This document shows, in pieces, positions 7,936 to 15,335 of a stretch of 36,082 nt of DNA. The notes beneath the pieces are model-generated. The model worked only from the letters and a program-made list of their open reading frames with translations, did not search any database and was not told the origin of the DNA. The stretch lies in assembly GCF_016863195.1 (NCBI RefSeq), contig NZ_BOOK01000077.1, forward strand, positions 1 through 36,082, read 5' to 3'. The first letter of the stretch is position 1. The number at the start of each line of letters is the position of its first letter. The translations under genes were made by a program, and so were the position numbers. The stretch comes from Paraplanobispora takensis (lineage in GTDB: Bacteria; Actinomycetota; Actinomycetes; Streptosporangiales; Streptosporangiaceae).

Positions 7936-8053
7936 TCTGCGGTCCCGGTGTGCTCGCAGCGCCGGCGACCAGGCCCGCCGGACACACGCAGCGATCGGGC
8001 ACATCGGCCTGGAGATCGATCCCGACGCCGAGCCGGGCTGAGGTCTGGTGCCC

Positions 8054-8075
8054 CTGGGGGCTGCGCCGCCCCCAG
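8054..8075. terminator. GC-rich hairpin downstream of NERD gene
   Basis: CTGGGGGC-TGCGCC-GCCCCCAG has an 8-bp perfect stem and a 6-nt loop. It lies about 110 bp past the stop of the NERD gene. There is no T tract, which is usual for actinobacterial terminators of this kind. Confidence 0.5.
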
Positions 8076-8186
8076 ACCCCCGCGGAGCGGATGCACCCTC
8101 CGCCCACCGGGCGCGCCGCCTCCCGCCGCGCATGGCGGACGGCACACCCGCAGCGCGTCCGGATCGCCGGCCGCCAGGGGGAGGGG

Positions 8187-8921
8187 TCAGCCGGTATACG
8201 GCGGGAACAGGCGCTCGGCCGCCGCAGCCAGCCGGGCCACCTCCTGCTCACCCAGTCGAGCGCTGCCCCGGGTGATCCAATGCCGTACCTGCGAGGCCCG
8301 CAGCAGCGCAACACCCTCGACCTTCATCACCCGCAGCAACGGCAGGGTGGGCCCGTGGATCGCCAGCACCGGCGTCACCTCCACCGGCTGGCCGAGCGCT
8401 GCGCCCAGACCCTCGGCGACGCGCCGCGCCTCATAGACGGCCCCCTTGACGGCCGCATCCCCCCAGGTGCTCCCGATGTGCACGTATCGGCCGCGGGTGG
8501 TGATCCGCTTGTTGCGGTTCCAGTTCTTGCTGTCGACGACGAACACGCCGTTCGGGCCGATCACCAGGTGATCCACATTCGCTGAAGAGCCGGGGAGTGC
8601 GCGATCATGCAGGACCGCATACCCCCGCCGGCGCAGCGGCCGCAGCATCCGCGCGGTCTTGCGCTCACCCTTGGCGCCCTGGCGCCAGGTGCGCACCGCC
8701 TCATGGTGCCGCCACCGGTAGAGGGCATCGATGATGGCCACCAGCACCGCGGCGACCAGAGCGGCCACCCAGCCCAGCAGGGAGCCGACCACCACCGCGG
8801 CGGCCGCGGCCAACAGGGCCCGCACGATCAGCCGGCGCCGCCGGCCCTCGGCGAGTCTGGCCCGGTACTGGGCATGCGCCGACGCACCGGCGCCGGCCGT
8901 ACGGGAACGAGGAAGAGCCAT
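8187..8921 (-). CDS. Membrane-anchored NERD-domain protein
   Basis: 244 residues from ATG 8921, preceded by GGAGGT. Residues 32-67 are two hydrophobic helices (LIVRALLAAAAAVVVGSLLG, then VAALVAAVLVAIIDALY). The NERD domain follows at about 82-200: GAKGERKTARML, then NVDHLVIGPNGVFVVDSKNW, with the D117-H118 and D130-x-K132 positions that form the nuclease-like centre of this restriction-endonuclease-related family. It probably acts on nucleic acid at the membrane or serves signalling; NERD proteins are frequent on actinobacterial plasmids and in defence contexts. It stands alone, with a hairpin downstream and the small membrane gene at 9022 upstream on the same strand. Confidence 0.85.
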   Translation of the reverse strand: MALPRSRTAGAGASAHAQYRARLAEGRRRRLIVRALLAAAAAVVVGSLLGWVAALVAAVLVAIIDALYRWRHHEAVRTWRQGAKGERKTARMLRPLRRRGYAVLHDRALPGSSANVDHLVIGPNGVFVVDSKNWNRNKRITTRGRYVHIGSTWGDAAVKGAVYEARRVAEGLGAALGQPVEVTPVLAIHGPTLPLLRVMKVEGVALLRASQVRHWITRGSARLGEQEVARLAAAAERLFPPYTG

Positions 8922-9021
8922 CGAGCACCTCCGAACAAGAGAAGCGGAGACGAGCACGAGGAACTGCCTTCAACCGTAGAGCGGGCCCCCGACGAAATCC
9001 GCTGGCCAGCATCCCGCGCGC

Positions 9022-9285
9022 CTACCCGGGAACGCCGAGCGCGCCGGCGACGCCCCGCGCCAGGACCTCGATCAGACCGGGAAAATAGAAGACCAGCCCT
9101 ACCCCGATGGCGATGGCGAGGAACTGCACGAACCGCGTGATCTCCCGGGCGAACAGAAAGAACAACGCCACCACCGAGACCGTCACCAGGAACAGCGGCG
9201 CGAAGAACCCGCGCAGCCAATCGGCCAGCCCTTGCGTGTCCAGGCCCGCCGGTGGCGTCGCCAGCACTTCCACCACCGCGTGCAC
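9022..9285 (-). CDS. Small two-helix membrane protein (VirB2/TcpD-like shape)
   Basis: 87 residues from GTG 9285, with GGGAGG just upstream. Two hydrophobic helices, LFLVTVSVVALFFLFA and VQFLAIAIGVGLVFYF, are joined by a short REITRF loop. The size, the two helices and the Gly/Ala-rich C-terminal end recall pilin-like or TcpD-like subunits of conjugation systems, but sequence alone does not prove it. It is on the same strand as the NERD gene with about 100 bp between them. A generic membrane protein is the alternative. Confidence 0.6.
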   Translation of the reverse strand: MHAVVEVLATPPAGLDTQGLADWLRGFFAPLFLVTVSVVALFFLFAREITRFVQFLAIAIGVGLVFYFPGLIEVLARGVAGALGVPG

Positions 9286-9310
9286 CGCGCCTCCCTATAC
9301 GGTCGGTGTT

Positions 9311-9544
9311 ATGGCTGATATGCACAGTAGCGACTGTGGTCACGACGGCGCCGTGCCGATCGTCGATGAGGACATCGGCGCCAGCGCCGTCGTCTGCCTG
9401 TGCGGCGCCCGCTGGACGCATCGCGCCCACGTCCCGCCCGATGTGGCGCTGCGCCTGGACGCCCGGCTTGGCGCCGACGCTTGGGAGCCGCGCGAGCCGA
9501 ACACCACGCTGCCGGCCGTCTGGCCGGAACAGCGATCGGCCTGA
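9311..9544 (+). CDS. Small CxC-containing acidic protein
   Basis: 77 residues from ATG 9311 (MADMHSSDCGHDGAVPIVDE), with a central CLCGARWTH segment. C9, C29, C31 and nearby histidines could bind a metal. It is divergent from the membrane gene at 9285 with only 25 bp between the starts, so the promoters overlap. No family is recognised. Confidence 0.5.
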   Translation: MADMHSSDCGHDGAVPIVDEDIGASAVVCLCGARWTHRAHVPPDVALRLDARLGADAWEPREPNTTLPAVWPEQRSA

Positions 9545-9603
9545 CGGCCGAGGCCTCCGGCGGCCAGGGCGCTCGGCGCCCCTGGGCCCCGCCAGGCTCC
9601 GGG

Positions 9604-9867
9604 ATGGCACGCACGATCACCCGAGCAGGACCCGAGGGCGGCCTGCAGTTCTGGACGCCACCCCGCCCGCCGGCTCTGGGCCTATCACCCCGCCCCCGCG
9701 GCCGCCAGGCACCCCAAGGGGACCCCGCCCGGCACCCCCGGCGCCCGGATGATCGAGACGGCCCAGGCGGACGGGATGGCACCAGCACCACCGACTGTGG
9801 ATTGCGCGGCGAGCCGTTTGAGGTGCCCAACCCCGTCGAAGAACCGCAGGAGGCCGAGGAAGCATAA
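9604..9867 (+). CDS. Possible proline-rich small protein
   Basis: 87 codons from ATG 9604 give a Pro/Arg-rich protein ending in an acidic tail (GEPFEVPNPVEEPQEAEEA). The tail looks like a genuine terminus, but there is no ribosome site and the middle is low complexity. The opposite strand is also open here. This is a weak call. Confidence 0.3.
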   Translation: MARTITRAGPEGGLQFWTPPRPPALGLSPRPRGRQAPQGDPARHPRRPDDRDGPGGRDGTSTTDCGLRGEPFEVPNPVEEPQEAEEA

Positions 9868-10218
9868 AGACGCAGGTCAGGACGGACGTGCCCTATCAGC
9901 CAGAGCGGCCGCCCCTAACCCGCCGCCGACCAGACCAAAAATGGTCTCCTCCATCGAGCGTCAATTCCGCCACTTCTGCCCCAAACATGGCATCCTTTTA
10001 CCAACACGTTAACGGGGAGTTGGACGGCAGGTCATGTAATGAGCCAGGGGACGGGACGCCGCATCCATCGGCATCCCACCAGGACTGATAACAAGATCAG
10101 CAAGGGCGCGCGCCGTACGGCCGCGCCCTCGTGCGCATCCAGGGCCGCGCTACGCGCCCGATACACCGTCCAAGTTTTCGGCGACACGCCGCGTGTTCGG
10201 AATGCATGCTCAGCCAGG
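9868..10218. other. Gap with AT-rich spot and strong hairpin
   Basis: No gene is supported. Around 9930-10020 the sequence is AT-rich for this DNA (AAAAATGGTC, CATCCTTTTACCAACACG). At 10104-10128 lies a hairpin: GGGCGCG and CGCGCCC flank the palindrome GCCGTACGGC, for about 11 paired bases with one bulged C. It sits upstream of the small DNA-binding protein and the replication gene, so it may be part of replication control. Confidence 0.4.
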
Positions 10219-10455
10219 ATGCGCAAAGATCCCTGCATGCCATCAGTAGCAGGACGAGAACGGCGAACCTACGGGACGGGCGGCCAGGTGCCGTTCGCCA
10301 CCAGGATGCCCAAGTGGCTCAAGGAGGAATACGACGCTGCCGCTCAGCGGCAGGGGTTGTCCTTGTCCCGCTTGTTGGAAGAGCTCATCAAGCTTGAGCC
10401 ACTTCTCTCGCCCCGGGAAGCCGATGACCAGTCGGCGGACCAACTGAGTGCATAA
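10219..10455 (+). CDS. Small ribbon-helix-helix/CopG-like protein beside rep gene
   Basis: 72-78 residues, depending on whether ATG 10219 or ATG 10237 is used; CCAGG just before 10219 slightly favours that start. The core QVPFATRMPKWLKEEYDAAA, then RQGLSLSRLLEELIKLEP, has a short strand, two helices and a turn, as in Arc/CopG DNA-binding proteins. The acidic tail is typical of plasmid-encoded members. It lies 320 bp upstream of the replication gene with several hairpins between, which suits a copy-number or rep regulator. An orphan antitoxin is the alternative. Confidence 0.6.
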   Translation: MRKDPCMPSVAGRERRTYGTGGQVPFATRMPKWLKEEYDAAAQRQGLSLSRLLEELIKLEPLLSPREADDQSADQLSA

Positions 10456-10458
10456 ATG

Positions 10459-10494
10459 CGTAGGCCCCGGCTGCAAGCCGGGGCGAAGCCTACG
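10459..10494 (+). terminator. Two-tier hairpin after CopG-like gene
   Basis: CGTAGG...CCTACG encloses GCCCCGGC-TGCAA-GCCGGGGC (sharing one G), followed by TCTTTG. The stem begins four bases after the stop codon of the preceding gene. Confidence 0.65.
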
Positions 10495-10633
10495 TCTTTG
10501 AGAGATCCACTTCGGCGGCAACCGATGGGATCTCGCTGCACAACCCCGCGCCAACGGGGTCGCACCACTGCAAGCGCTCCTACGACATGAGGAAGAAGGA
10601 AGGAGGCGCGTAGCGGATACCGACTTATGACGT

Positions 10634-10662
10634 CCCGGTCTGGCTGACCGGGCCTTTGTTGT
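10634..10662 (+). terminator. Intrinsic terminator upstream of rep
   Basis: CCCGGTC-TGGCT-GACCGGG is a 7-bp perfect stem with a 5-nt loop, followed by CCTTTGTTGT. It lies 110 bp before the rep start, so it could insulate rep or attenuate a leader transcript. Confidence 0.65.
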
Positions 10663-10775
10663 CGCAATCACCGACCTGAGAGCGGGCGCTGTCGCATGCC
10701 CGGCTCAGGTGTGACCGGAATGAGTCAACGATAACCGATGACCGTCCGGCTAGCCCAGCATGTCCTGATTCGGGT

Positions 10776-12809
10776 GTGTCGCCACAGACTGGCGGCAAGG
10801 CTGACGCCGGAGAACAATCCGCCGCGTTCTACGCGGCCTTGCGCGCTTTGGCCCCGCGTGGCCGGGCGCGTCTTGACGTGCGCACCGAGGCCGGAGACGC
10901 GTGGGCGCACACCTATACCGCCACGGCGAAGCTCGGCGAGGATCCGCCGGCGGGCCCGTTCGCCTGGTATCTGACCAACGCCCGCCGCGAGTTCGAGTTC
11001 ATCGTGTTCGACCTGGACCGCGGCCGCGGCGATGTCGAGCGCGACGCTGATGAGCTGATGAGCGTGCTGGAGGCCGCCGACATCCGATATCTGGTGTGCG
11101 TGTCCGGCCCCGCGCACGGCCTGCACCTGTGGGTGCCGACCGAGCCGATGGCCGCCGCGGTGGTGCGCGCCCTGGCCCGCGCCGCCGCCCGCCGCCTGCC
11201 CACCCTGGACATCAGCCCACTGACCAACGCCCGGACCGGCTGCGTGCGCCCGCCCGGCGCCCCGCACCGCCACGGCGGCATCTCGATACCGGTCGATCAG
11301 TGGGTACCGATCACGCCGGAGGCCACCGCGGCCGTCCTGGCCGAGCGCAACCCCGCCGAGGCGATCGAGCGCCTGGCCGTCCTGCTGGATGTTATGACGT
11401 CCGCGCCCGACCAGATCGAGGCCGAAGCGGTCCGCACGATCGAGACCACTCCGAACGGGCCGCGCCTGGCCGGGCGCCGGCACCCGGTCGACGTGGCCGA
11501 GCTGCTGGCCACAACCCCTGAGCCCGGGGCCGGACACGCCCACCTGGCCCGCATCCTGGTCCAGCTTGCGCTGGCCCGCTGGAGCGCGCCGGAGGTCGCC
11601 CGCCTGCTGGAGGACCACCTTCAGGCGCCGGGCCTGGTTCATCTGCGCCGCCAGGGCGGAGCTCGCAGCCGGCACCGCGGGCCCGGCGAGCGCGCCGCCC
11701 TGATCAGCCGCCAGTGGGAACGCGCCGTGGCCTACGCCGCCACCCTGCGCCCGCCGGCCGCGCCCACGGGCGGCCAGGACGACGACGCCGAGCAGCAGAA
11801 CGCGCCGGCCGATGAGTGGGATGTGCGCCTGGCCGCCGTGGTGCCGCTGGTGACCGGCGTGCGCGCGGCGATTGCCGCCGAGCCGGGCCGGTGGAGCACC
11901 CCGGCCGGCCCGGCGGATCGCCGGGCTTTGGAGTATGTGCTGGAGCTCGCCCTGCAGACGGCCCGCCAGGAGATCGAGTTGGATTGTCGCCGTCTGGCCC
12001 TGGCCACCGGGATGGGCCGCAGCACGGCCGCCCGCGCGCTGGAGCGCCTGATCCTGGACGAGTGGCTGGAGTTGGCCGCCAGGGGGGAGGGACAGCGCGC
12101 CCACCGCTACCGGGTGCGTGCCCGAAGCGTCGACGACGCCGCGGTATCACCTGTGACGAACGAGGTTCCCAGGTCCGTTGCACAGGGTGGGACACAAGGG
12201 AACCCACCCCAGGTGCGAGCGGTCCAACGACTCCGGGAGGCCCGCGCCCGGCACTGCTCCGAGCTGTCGACGCGGCGCACGCTGGTCAGCCACGACGTGT
12301 TTGCGCACCCGTACCGGGCCCGGGGTCAGGCCGGACTAGGGAGCCACGTGGCCGGGACCGCTGCGCTCCTCGATACCGGTCTTTACAAAGTACAGGATAT
12401 GGCGCAGGCAACCGGCTACAGCCTACGGACCACCCGCCGCCACCTGGAAATCCTGCGCTCCCACCGCCTGGCCCGAACCAGCGAGCGGCCCGAACCCGGA
12501 GCGTGGCGACGCACCCGAACCCGGCTGGACACCGTTGCGGCTCGCATCGGCGTGGCCGGCACCACCGAGCGCCGCCACCGCGCCTATGCGATCGAGCGTG
12601 AGACCTATGCCTGGTGGCGGGCAGAGCTGGAGTGGATGACGACGACAGGTAAACGCCAGCCACCGCCGCCGGGTCAGGAGCGTCTCCTGCTGGTCGGCGC
12701 GTCCCGGTGGGCGAATAGGGAGCGCTACCCACGTGATGGCCGCGGCCGCGCCGACCACCGGGCGGCCCGCGCCGAGCTGCGGGCGCAACGGCTGGCGGCC
12801 ACCGCATGA
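10776..12809 (+). CDS. Plasmid replication protein: AEP primase fold plus winged helices
   Basis: 677 residues from GTG 10776 (weak ribosome site; a later start is possible). The first third contains archaeo-eukaryotic primase motifs: FIVFDLD (about 84-90, the metal-binding D-x-D), SGPAHGLHLWVP (109-120, matching the sG-x-H-x-W motif) and GCVRPPGAPHRHGG (150-163). The C-terminal half lacks a helicase P-loop but has two helix-turn-helix segments, LALATGMGRSTAARALERLI and MAQATGYSLRTTRRHLEILR, typical of winged-helix DNA binding. It is therefore a replication initiator-primase of the kind found on actinobacterial plasmids and integrative elements, which recruits the host helicase. It stands between the CopG-like protein and the KfrA-like protein. 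Confidence 0.82.
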   Translation: MSPQTGGKADAGEQSAAFYAALRALAPRGRARLDVRTEAGDAWAHTYTATAKLGEDPPAGPFAWYLTNARREFEFIVFDLDRGRGDVERDADELMSVLEAADIRYLVCVSGPAHGLHLWVPTEPMAAAVVRALARAAARRLPTLDISPLTNARTGCVRPPGAPHRHGGISIPVDQWVPITPEATAAVLAERNPAEAIERLAVLLDVMTSAPDQIEAEAVRTIETTPNGPRLAGRRHPVDVAELLATTPEPGAGHAHLARILVQLALARWSAPEVARLLEDHLQAPGLVHLRRQGGARSRHRGPGERAALISRQWERAVAYAATLRPPAAPTGGQDDDAEQQNAPADEWDVRLAAVVPLVTGVRAAIAAEPGRWSTPAGPADRRALEYVLELALQTARQEIELDCRRLALATGMGRSTAARALERLILDEWLELAARGEGQRAHRYRVRARSVDDAAVSPVTNEVPRSVAQGGTQGNPPQVRAVQRLREARARHCSELSTRRTLVSHDVFAHPYRARGQAGLGSHVAGTAALLDTGLYKVQDMAQATGYSLRTTRRHLEILRSHRLARTSERPEPGAWRRTRTRLDTVAARIGVAGTTERRHRAYAIERETYAWWRAELEWMTTTGKRQPPPPGQERLLLVGASRWANRERYPRDGRGRADHRAARAELRAQRLAATA

Positions 12810-12839
12810 CCGCATTGAGGCCGACCACAATTCCATTTC

Positions 12840-12868
12840 ATTATTTTCATATCGACGATGAAAATAAT
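12840..12868. promoter_or_regulatory. Perfect AT-rich inverted repeat, operator of KfrA-like gene
   Basis: ATTATTTTCAT-ATCGACG-ATGAAAATAAT has 11-bp perfect arms and a 7-bp spacer. It is the most AT-rich spot nearby and lies 16 bp upstream of the coiled-coil gene at 12885, over its likely promoter. KfrA proteins bind and repress their own promoters at such repeats. A replication-origin element is the alternative. Confidence 0.7.
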
Positions 12869-12884
12869 AAATTAGGGTGGGGGC

Positions 12885-14009
12885 ATGACGGAGATCACGG
12901 ACCAGGAGCAGGACGAGAACGTGGCATGCCGGTTCCCGGGATGTTCGGCAGCGCCAGCCCCAGCGCCGGGCGACAAGCCGGGCCGGCCGCCGCTGTACTG
13001 CGTCGATCCCGACCACACGCCCCTGACCGCCTACCGCGAGCGCCAGCGGCTCAAGAAGGCCGCAGCGGGTGAGGCGGAGGGCGCGATGCCGGAGGACCTC
13101 GGGCGGCCGGTGACCCTCAGCCAGGCCCGCGCCGGCGAGCTGGTCGAGCGCGTCGAGATCGTCGCCACGCGCCTGTCGGAGGACCTGACGCGGGTGCTGG
13201 CCGAGCTACGCATCGCTGGCGACCCGGACGCCGCCGCCGCGGAGGTGAGCGCCGCTCACGCGACGGCCGCCGAGCAGGTGGCCACCGCCGAGCGCGAGCG
13301 TGCCCACGCCGAGCAGAATGCCCGCCGCGCCGTGGTCGCCGCCGAGCGCGAGCGCGCCGAACGGGAGCAGGCCGACGCCGCCGCAGAAGACGCGCTGCGC
13401 CGGGCCCAGGACGCGGAGGAGCGCGCCGGGCAGGCCGCCGAGCAGCTCGACGCCGAACGCGAGCAGATGCGCGCCGATGTCGACCAAGCCCGCGAGCAGG
13501 CCGCCGAGCAGGTCCGCCAGGCCGAGAACGAGCGCGATGCGACAGTGGCGCAGGCCGGCGAGCAGGCTGCCGAGCAGATCGAGCGGACCCGGGCGGAGGC
13601 CGCTGAGCAGGTCCGCCAGGCGCAGGCCCAGCGAGACGAGGCCCTGGCCCAGGCTCGGGAGGCGAGCCAGGCTGCCCGGGTCGAGACCGAGCGAGCGCGT
13701 GCCCTGGTCGAGGAAGCCCGCGGGGAGATCGCTGCCGAGCGCGAGCGCGCCGCCGGCCAGGTCGAGCAGATCCGCACCGACGCCGAGCAGGCCCGCGCTG
13801 CGATCGAGCGTGCTCACGCCGAGCAGGCCGAGGCCGCCCGCCGTACGGCCGCGGCTCTGGCCGAGGCCGCCCGCGCCCAGGAACATCGAGCCGAGGCCGC
13901 AGACGCCGCGCGGAGCACTCTGGAGCGCGAGCTGATCGAGGTCCGAGCGGAGCTTGCCCGGCTCCGCTCGGGTGCGAAGCGGAGCCGCTCGACGACCGAG
14001 GAGGAGTGA
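12885..14009 (+). CDS. KfrA-like coiled-coil plasmid protein with N-terminal zinc motif
   Basis: 374 residues from ATG 12885, behind GGGTGGGGG. The N-terminus has a candidate zinc site, C15, C20, C39 and H44 (CRFPGC...LYCVDPDH), followed by TPLTAYRERQRLKK. From about residue 70 to 360 the protein is one long alanine/glutamate/arginine coiled coil with regular AAEQVRQAE-type heptads. This is the architecture of KfrA-type plasmid proteins, which bind DNA at the N-terminus, form filaments or scaffolds, and help stable maintenance. The perfect palindrome just upstream supports DNA binding and autoregulation. A small gene starts 2 bp after the stop. It could also be a general nucleoid-like scaffold. 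Confidence 0.72.
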   Translation: MTEITDQEQDENVACRFPGCSAAPAPAPGDKPGRPPLYCVDPDHTPLTAYRERQRLKKAAAGEAEGAMPEDLGRPVTLSQARAGELVERVEIVATRLSEDLTRVLAELRIAGDPDAAAAEVSAAHATAAEQVATAERERAHAEQNARRAVVAAERERAEREQADAAAEDALRRAQDAEERAGQAAEQLDAEREQMRADVDQAREQAAEQVRQAENERDATVAQAGEQAAEQIERTRAEAAEQVRQAQAQRDEALAQAREASQAARVETERARALVEEARGEIAAERERAAGQVEQIRTDAEQARAAIERAHAEQAEAARRTAAALAEAARAQEHRAEAADAARSTLERELIEVRAELARLRSGAKRSRSTTEEE

Positions 14010-14011
14010 TC

Positions 14012-14365
14012 ATGCCGATGTCGGGGTGGCCCGGATGGGCCTGGATCATGTTCGGCTTGAGTGACCGGCGGCTGAGCCGTACGATGCGGCCGCCGCCTCC
14101 GGCCCGGGAAACCTACGTCGCCACGGTGCAGGGCCAGGGCGGAACCTGGCGCGCCTCGGAGTGGGTCGACGCGGTGAGCTGGCCGGAGATCGTCGCGTGG
14201 GCCGCTGAGCAGTCCCAGCGACGCGACGTCGACCGGGTGCAGGTCGAGCACCAGGCCCCGCAAGCGCCGGAGATGCTGACCGTGTGGATCTGGACCGATG
14301 GACACCAGAGCAGCCAGCAGCAGCGCCGGGGACGCCTGGAGGTCAAGCTCTTCGGCGACCCGTGA
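14012..14365 (+). CDS. Small Trp/Gln-rich protein coupled to KfrA-like gene
   Basis: 117 residues from ATG 14012, which sits 6 nt after GAGGAG inside the end of the previous gene, so the two are an operon. The N-terminus is Trp-rich and partly hydrophobic (MPMSGWPGWAWIMFGL); the rest, ETYVATVQGQGGTWRASEWV then EVKLFGDP at the end, looks like a small beta/alpha domain. I recognise no family. It ends 3 bp from the stop of the converging broken gene at 14369. Confidence 0.7.
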   Translation: MPMSGWPGWAWIMFGLSDRRLSRTMRPPPPARETYVATVQGQGGTWRASEWVDAVSWPEIVAWAAEQSQRRDVDRVQVEHQAPQAPEMLTVWIWTDGHQSSQQQRRGRLEVKLFGDP

Positions 14366-14368
14366 TGA

Positions 14369-15102
14369 TCACACGGCGTTGTCGGCGCGCCGGTCCTTGA
14401 ACGGGACGACGCCGCTGACTAACCGGCCGTCATGGGCGGCATCTTGTAGATCACCCAGGCGGAACGCGGAATCGGCGCCGATGGTCACCCCGCTGACCAC
14501 GGCCGGCCGAATCCGCCCCACCGCACGAATGAGTGAGGCGAGCCGGAGCGCCAGCGGGACCAGGGTGGCGAACTCACGGCTCCTGACGGTGGTGATCAGC
14601 TTTCCCTCGTGGTCGATCCAGGCGCGTGAGTCGGGCAGCGGATCGGCCTGGCCCTGGCTGCTCAGCCCGAGATGGTCCCGGTAGAACGACAGGTCGTCAT
14701 CGATGCTCTCGCCGGGGGCGATGAGCTCCACCCACACCATGCCCAGCATGGGGAAGACCAGCAGGACCGGAATCGTGGTGTGCGCGCGGCCAGGTGCGCC
14801 AGCCAGCCTAGTCCCCGCGGCGCCGGGTTCACCTCGATCTCCAGTGCCACCGTGGCGTTCGCAGTGGTGGGCATCTCCATCGTGCCGACGTCCTCGAAGC
14901 GAATCCAGGCCGAGGGACGGCAGTCCTCGTGCGCGCCGAGGATCAATGCCCGGTTGGCGCACTGCTGGGCGATCACCGCGACCGGGCGACCCCGATGATC
15001 ATGGGCGCGTCCCGCGCATGGTGACGCAGCGTGGCCACGCGCGAGGACGGCCACGACCTCCGCGACCCGCACCCACCGAACCCAAGATCCCCGCACCAGC
15101 AC
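14369..15102 (-). pseudogene. Hypothetical gene broken by a frameshift
   Basis: The N-terminal part (AVIAQQCANRALILGAHEDC, later VALEIEVNPAPRGLGWLAHL) and the C-terminal part (TTIPVLLVFPMLGMVWVELI, later RDHLGLSSQGQ, ending DRRADNAV) lie in different frames. They join near 14780-14785 in a GCGCGCGC stretch, where loss or gain of a base by slippage is easy. Together they would make roughly 200 residues; the start is uncertain (a GTG at 14976 is one choice). No domain is recognised. It may be a decayed gene or a sequencing error. Its stop converges on the small gene at 14012-14365. Confidence 0.55.
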
Positions 15103-15335
15103 ACCACCATCGATCCCACCTCAGCCAGACCTCCCACCGACCATCAACCGATCACCACTCATCCATCCCATCCACTCATCCAGCAGCCACCGATAACACC
15201 CCACAAACTAAAAGCATCACACCTACGCATTTATTAATGATCTTGGTAGGATGAGCGTAGCTCGATGATCACTCATACGTGCCGCCGGCCGCCCCGAGGG
15301 GGCGACGGCACGCCAGGCGGAAGGGAGGGTCGGGC
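15103..15335. other. Region upstream of relaxase, candidate oriT
   Basis: About 15060-15225 the plus strand is almost free of G and rich in C and A. It holds ACTCATCCA twice (15157-15165 and 15174-15182, 17 bp apart) and CATCCA three times. It is followed by an AT-rich spot (CATTTATTAATGATC, 15228-15242), a GAGC-GTA-GCTC hairpin (15253-15263) and a larger hairpin at 15278-15312. Strand bias, short direct repeats and hairpins next to a MobF relaxase are what an origin of transfer looks like; a nick site cannot be assigned. Confidence 0.5.
15278..15312. repeat. Compound hairpin before relaxase start
   Basis: Outer arms CGTGCCG and CGGCACG enclose CGCCCC-GAG-GGGGCG. The structure ends 23 bp before the GTG start, so it could control relaxase translation, or be part of oriT. 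Confidence 0.55.

Larger units (their letters stand above)
7847..8186. other. Intergenic region with operator-like repeats and a hairpin
   Basis: No convincing gene lies here. The part next to the STAS start carries GGTGATCACC (7917-7926) overlapping a second inverted repeat, listed separately. A GC hairpin at 8054-8075 probably ends transcription of the NERD gene on the minus strand. Confidence 0.4.
10456..10775. other. Hairpin-rich region upstream of replication gene
   Basis: No gene is seen. Three inverted repeats follow one another: 10459-10494, ACCCCG/CGGGGT at 10543-10560, and 10634-10652 followed by CCTTTGTTG. The first probably ends the small DNA-binding gene and the last is a good terminator. 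The set may also encode a regulatory RNA controlling rep, but no promoter could be fixed. Confidence 0.45.

Noticed and set aside
10725-12104. Long minus-strand open frame opposite the replication gene
   Set aside because: Shadow of GC-rich codons; no ribosome site or domain.
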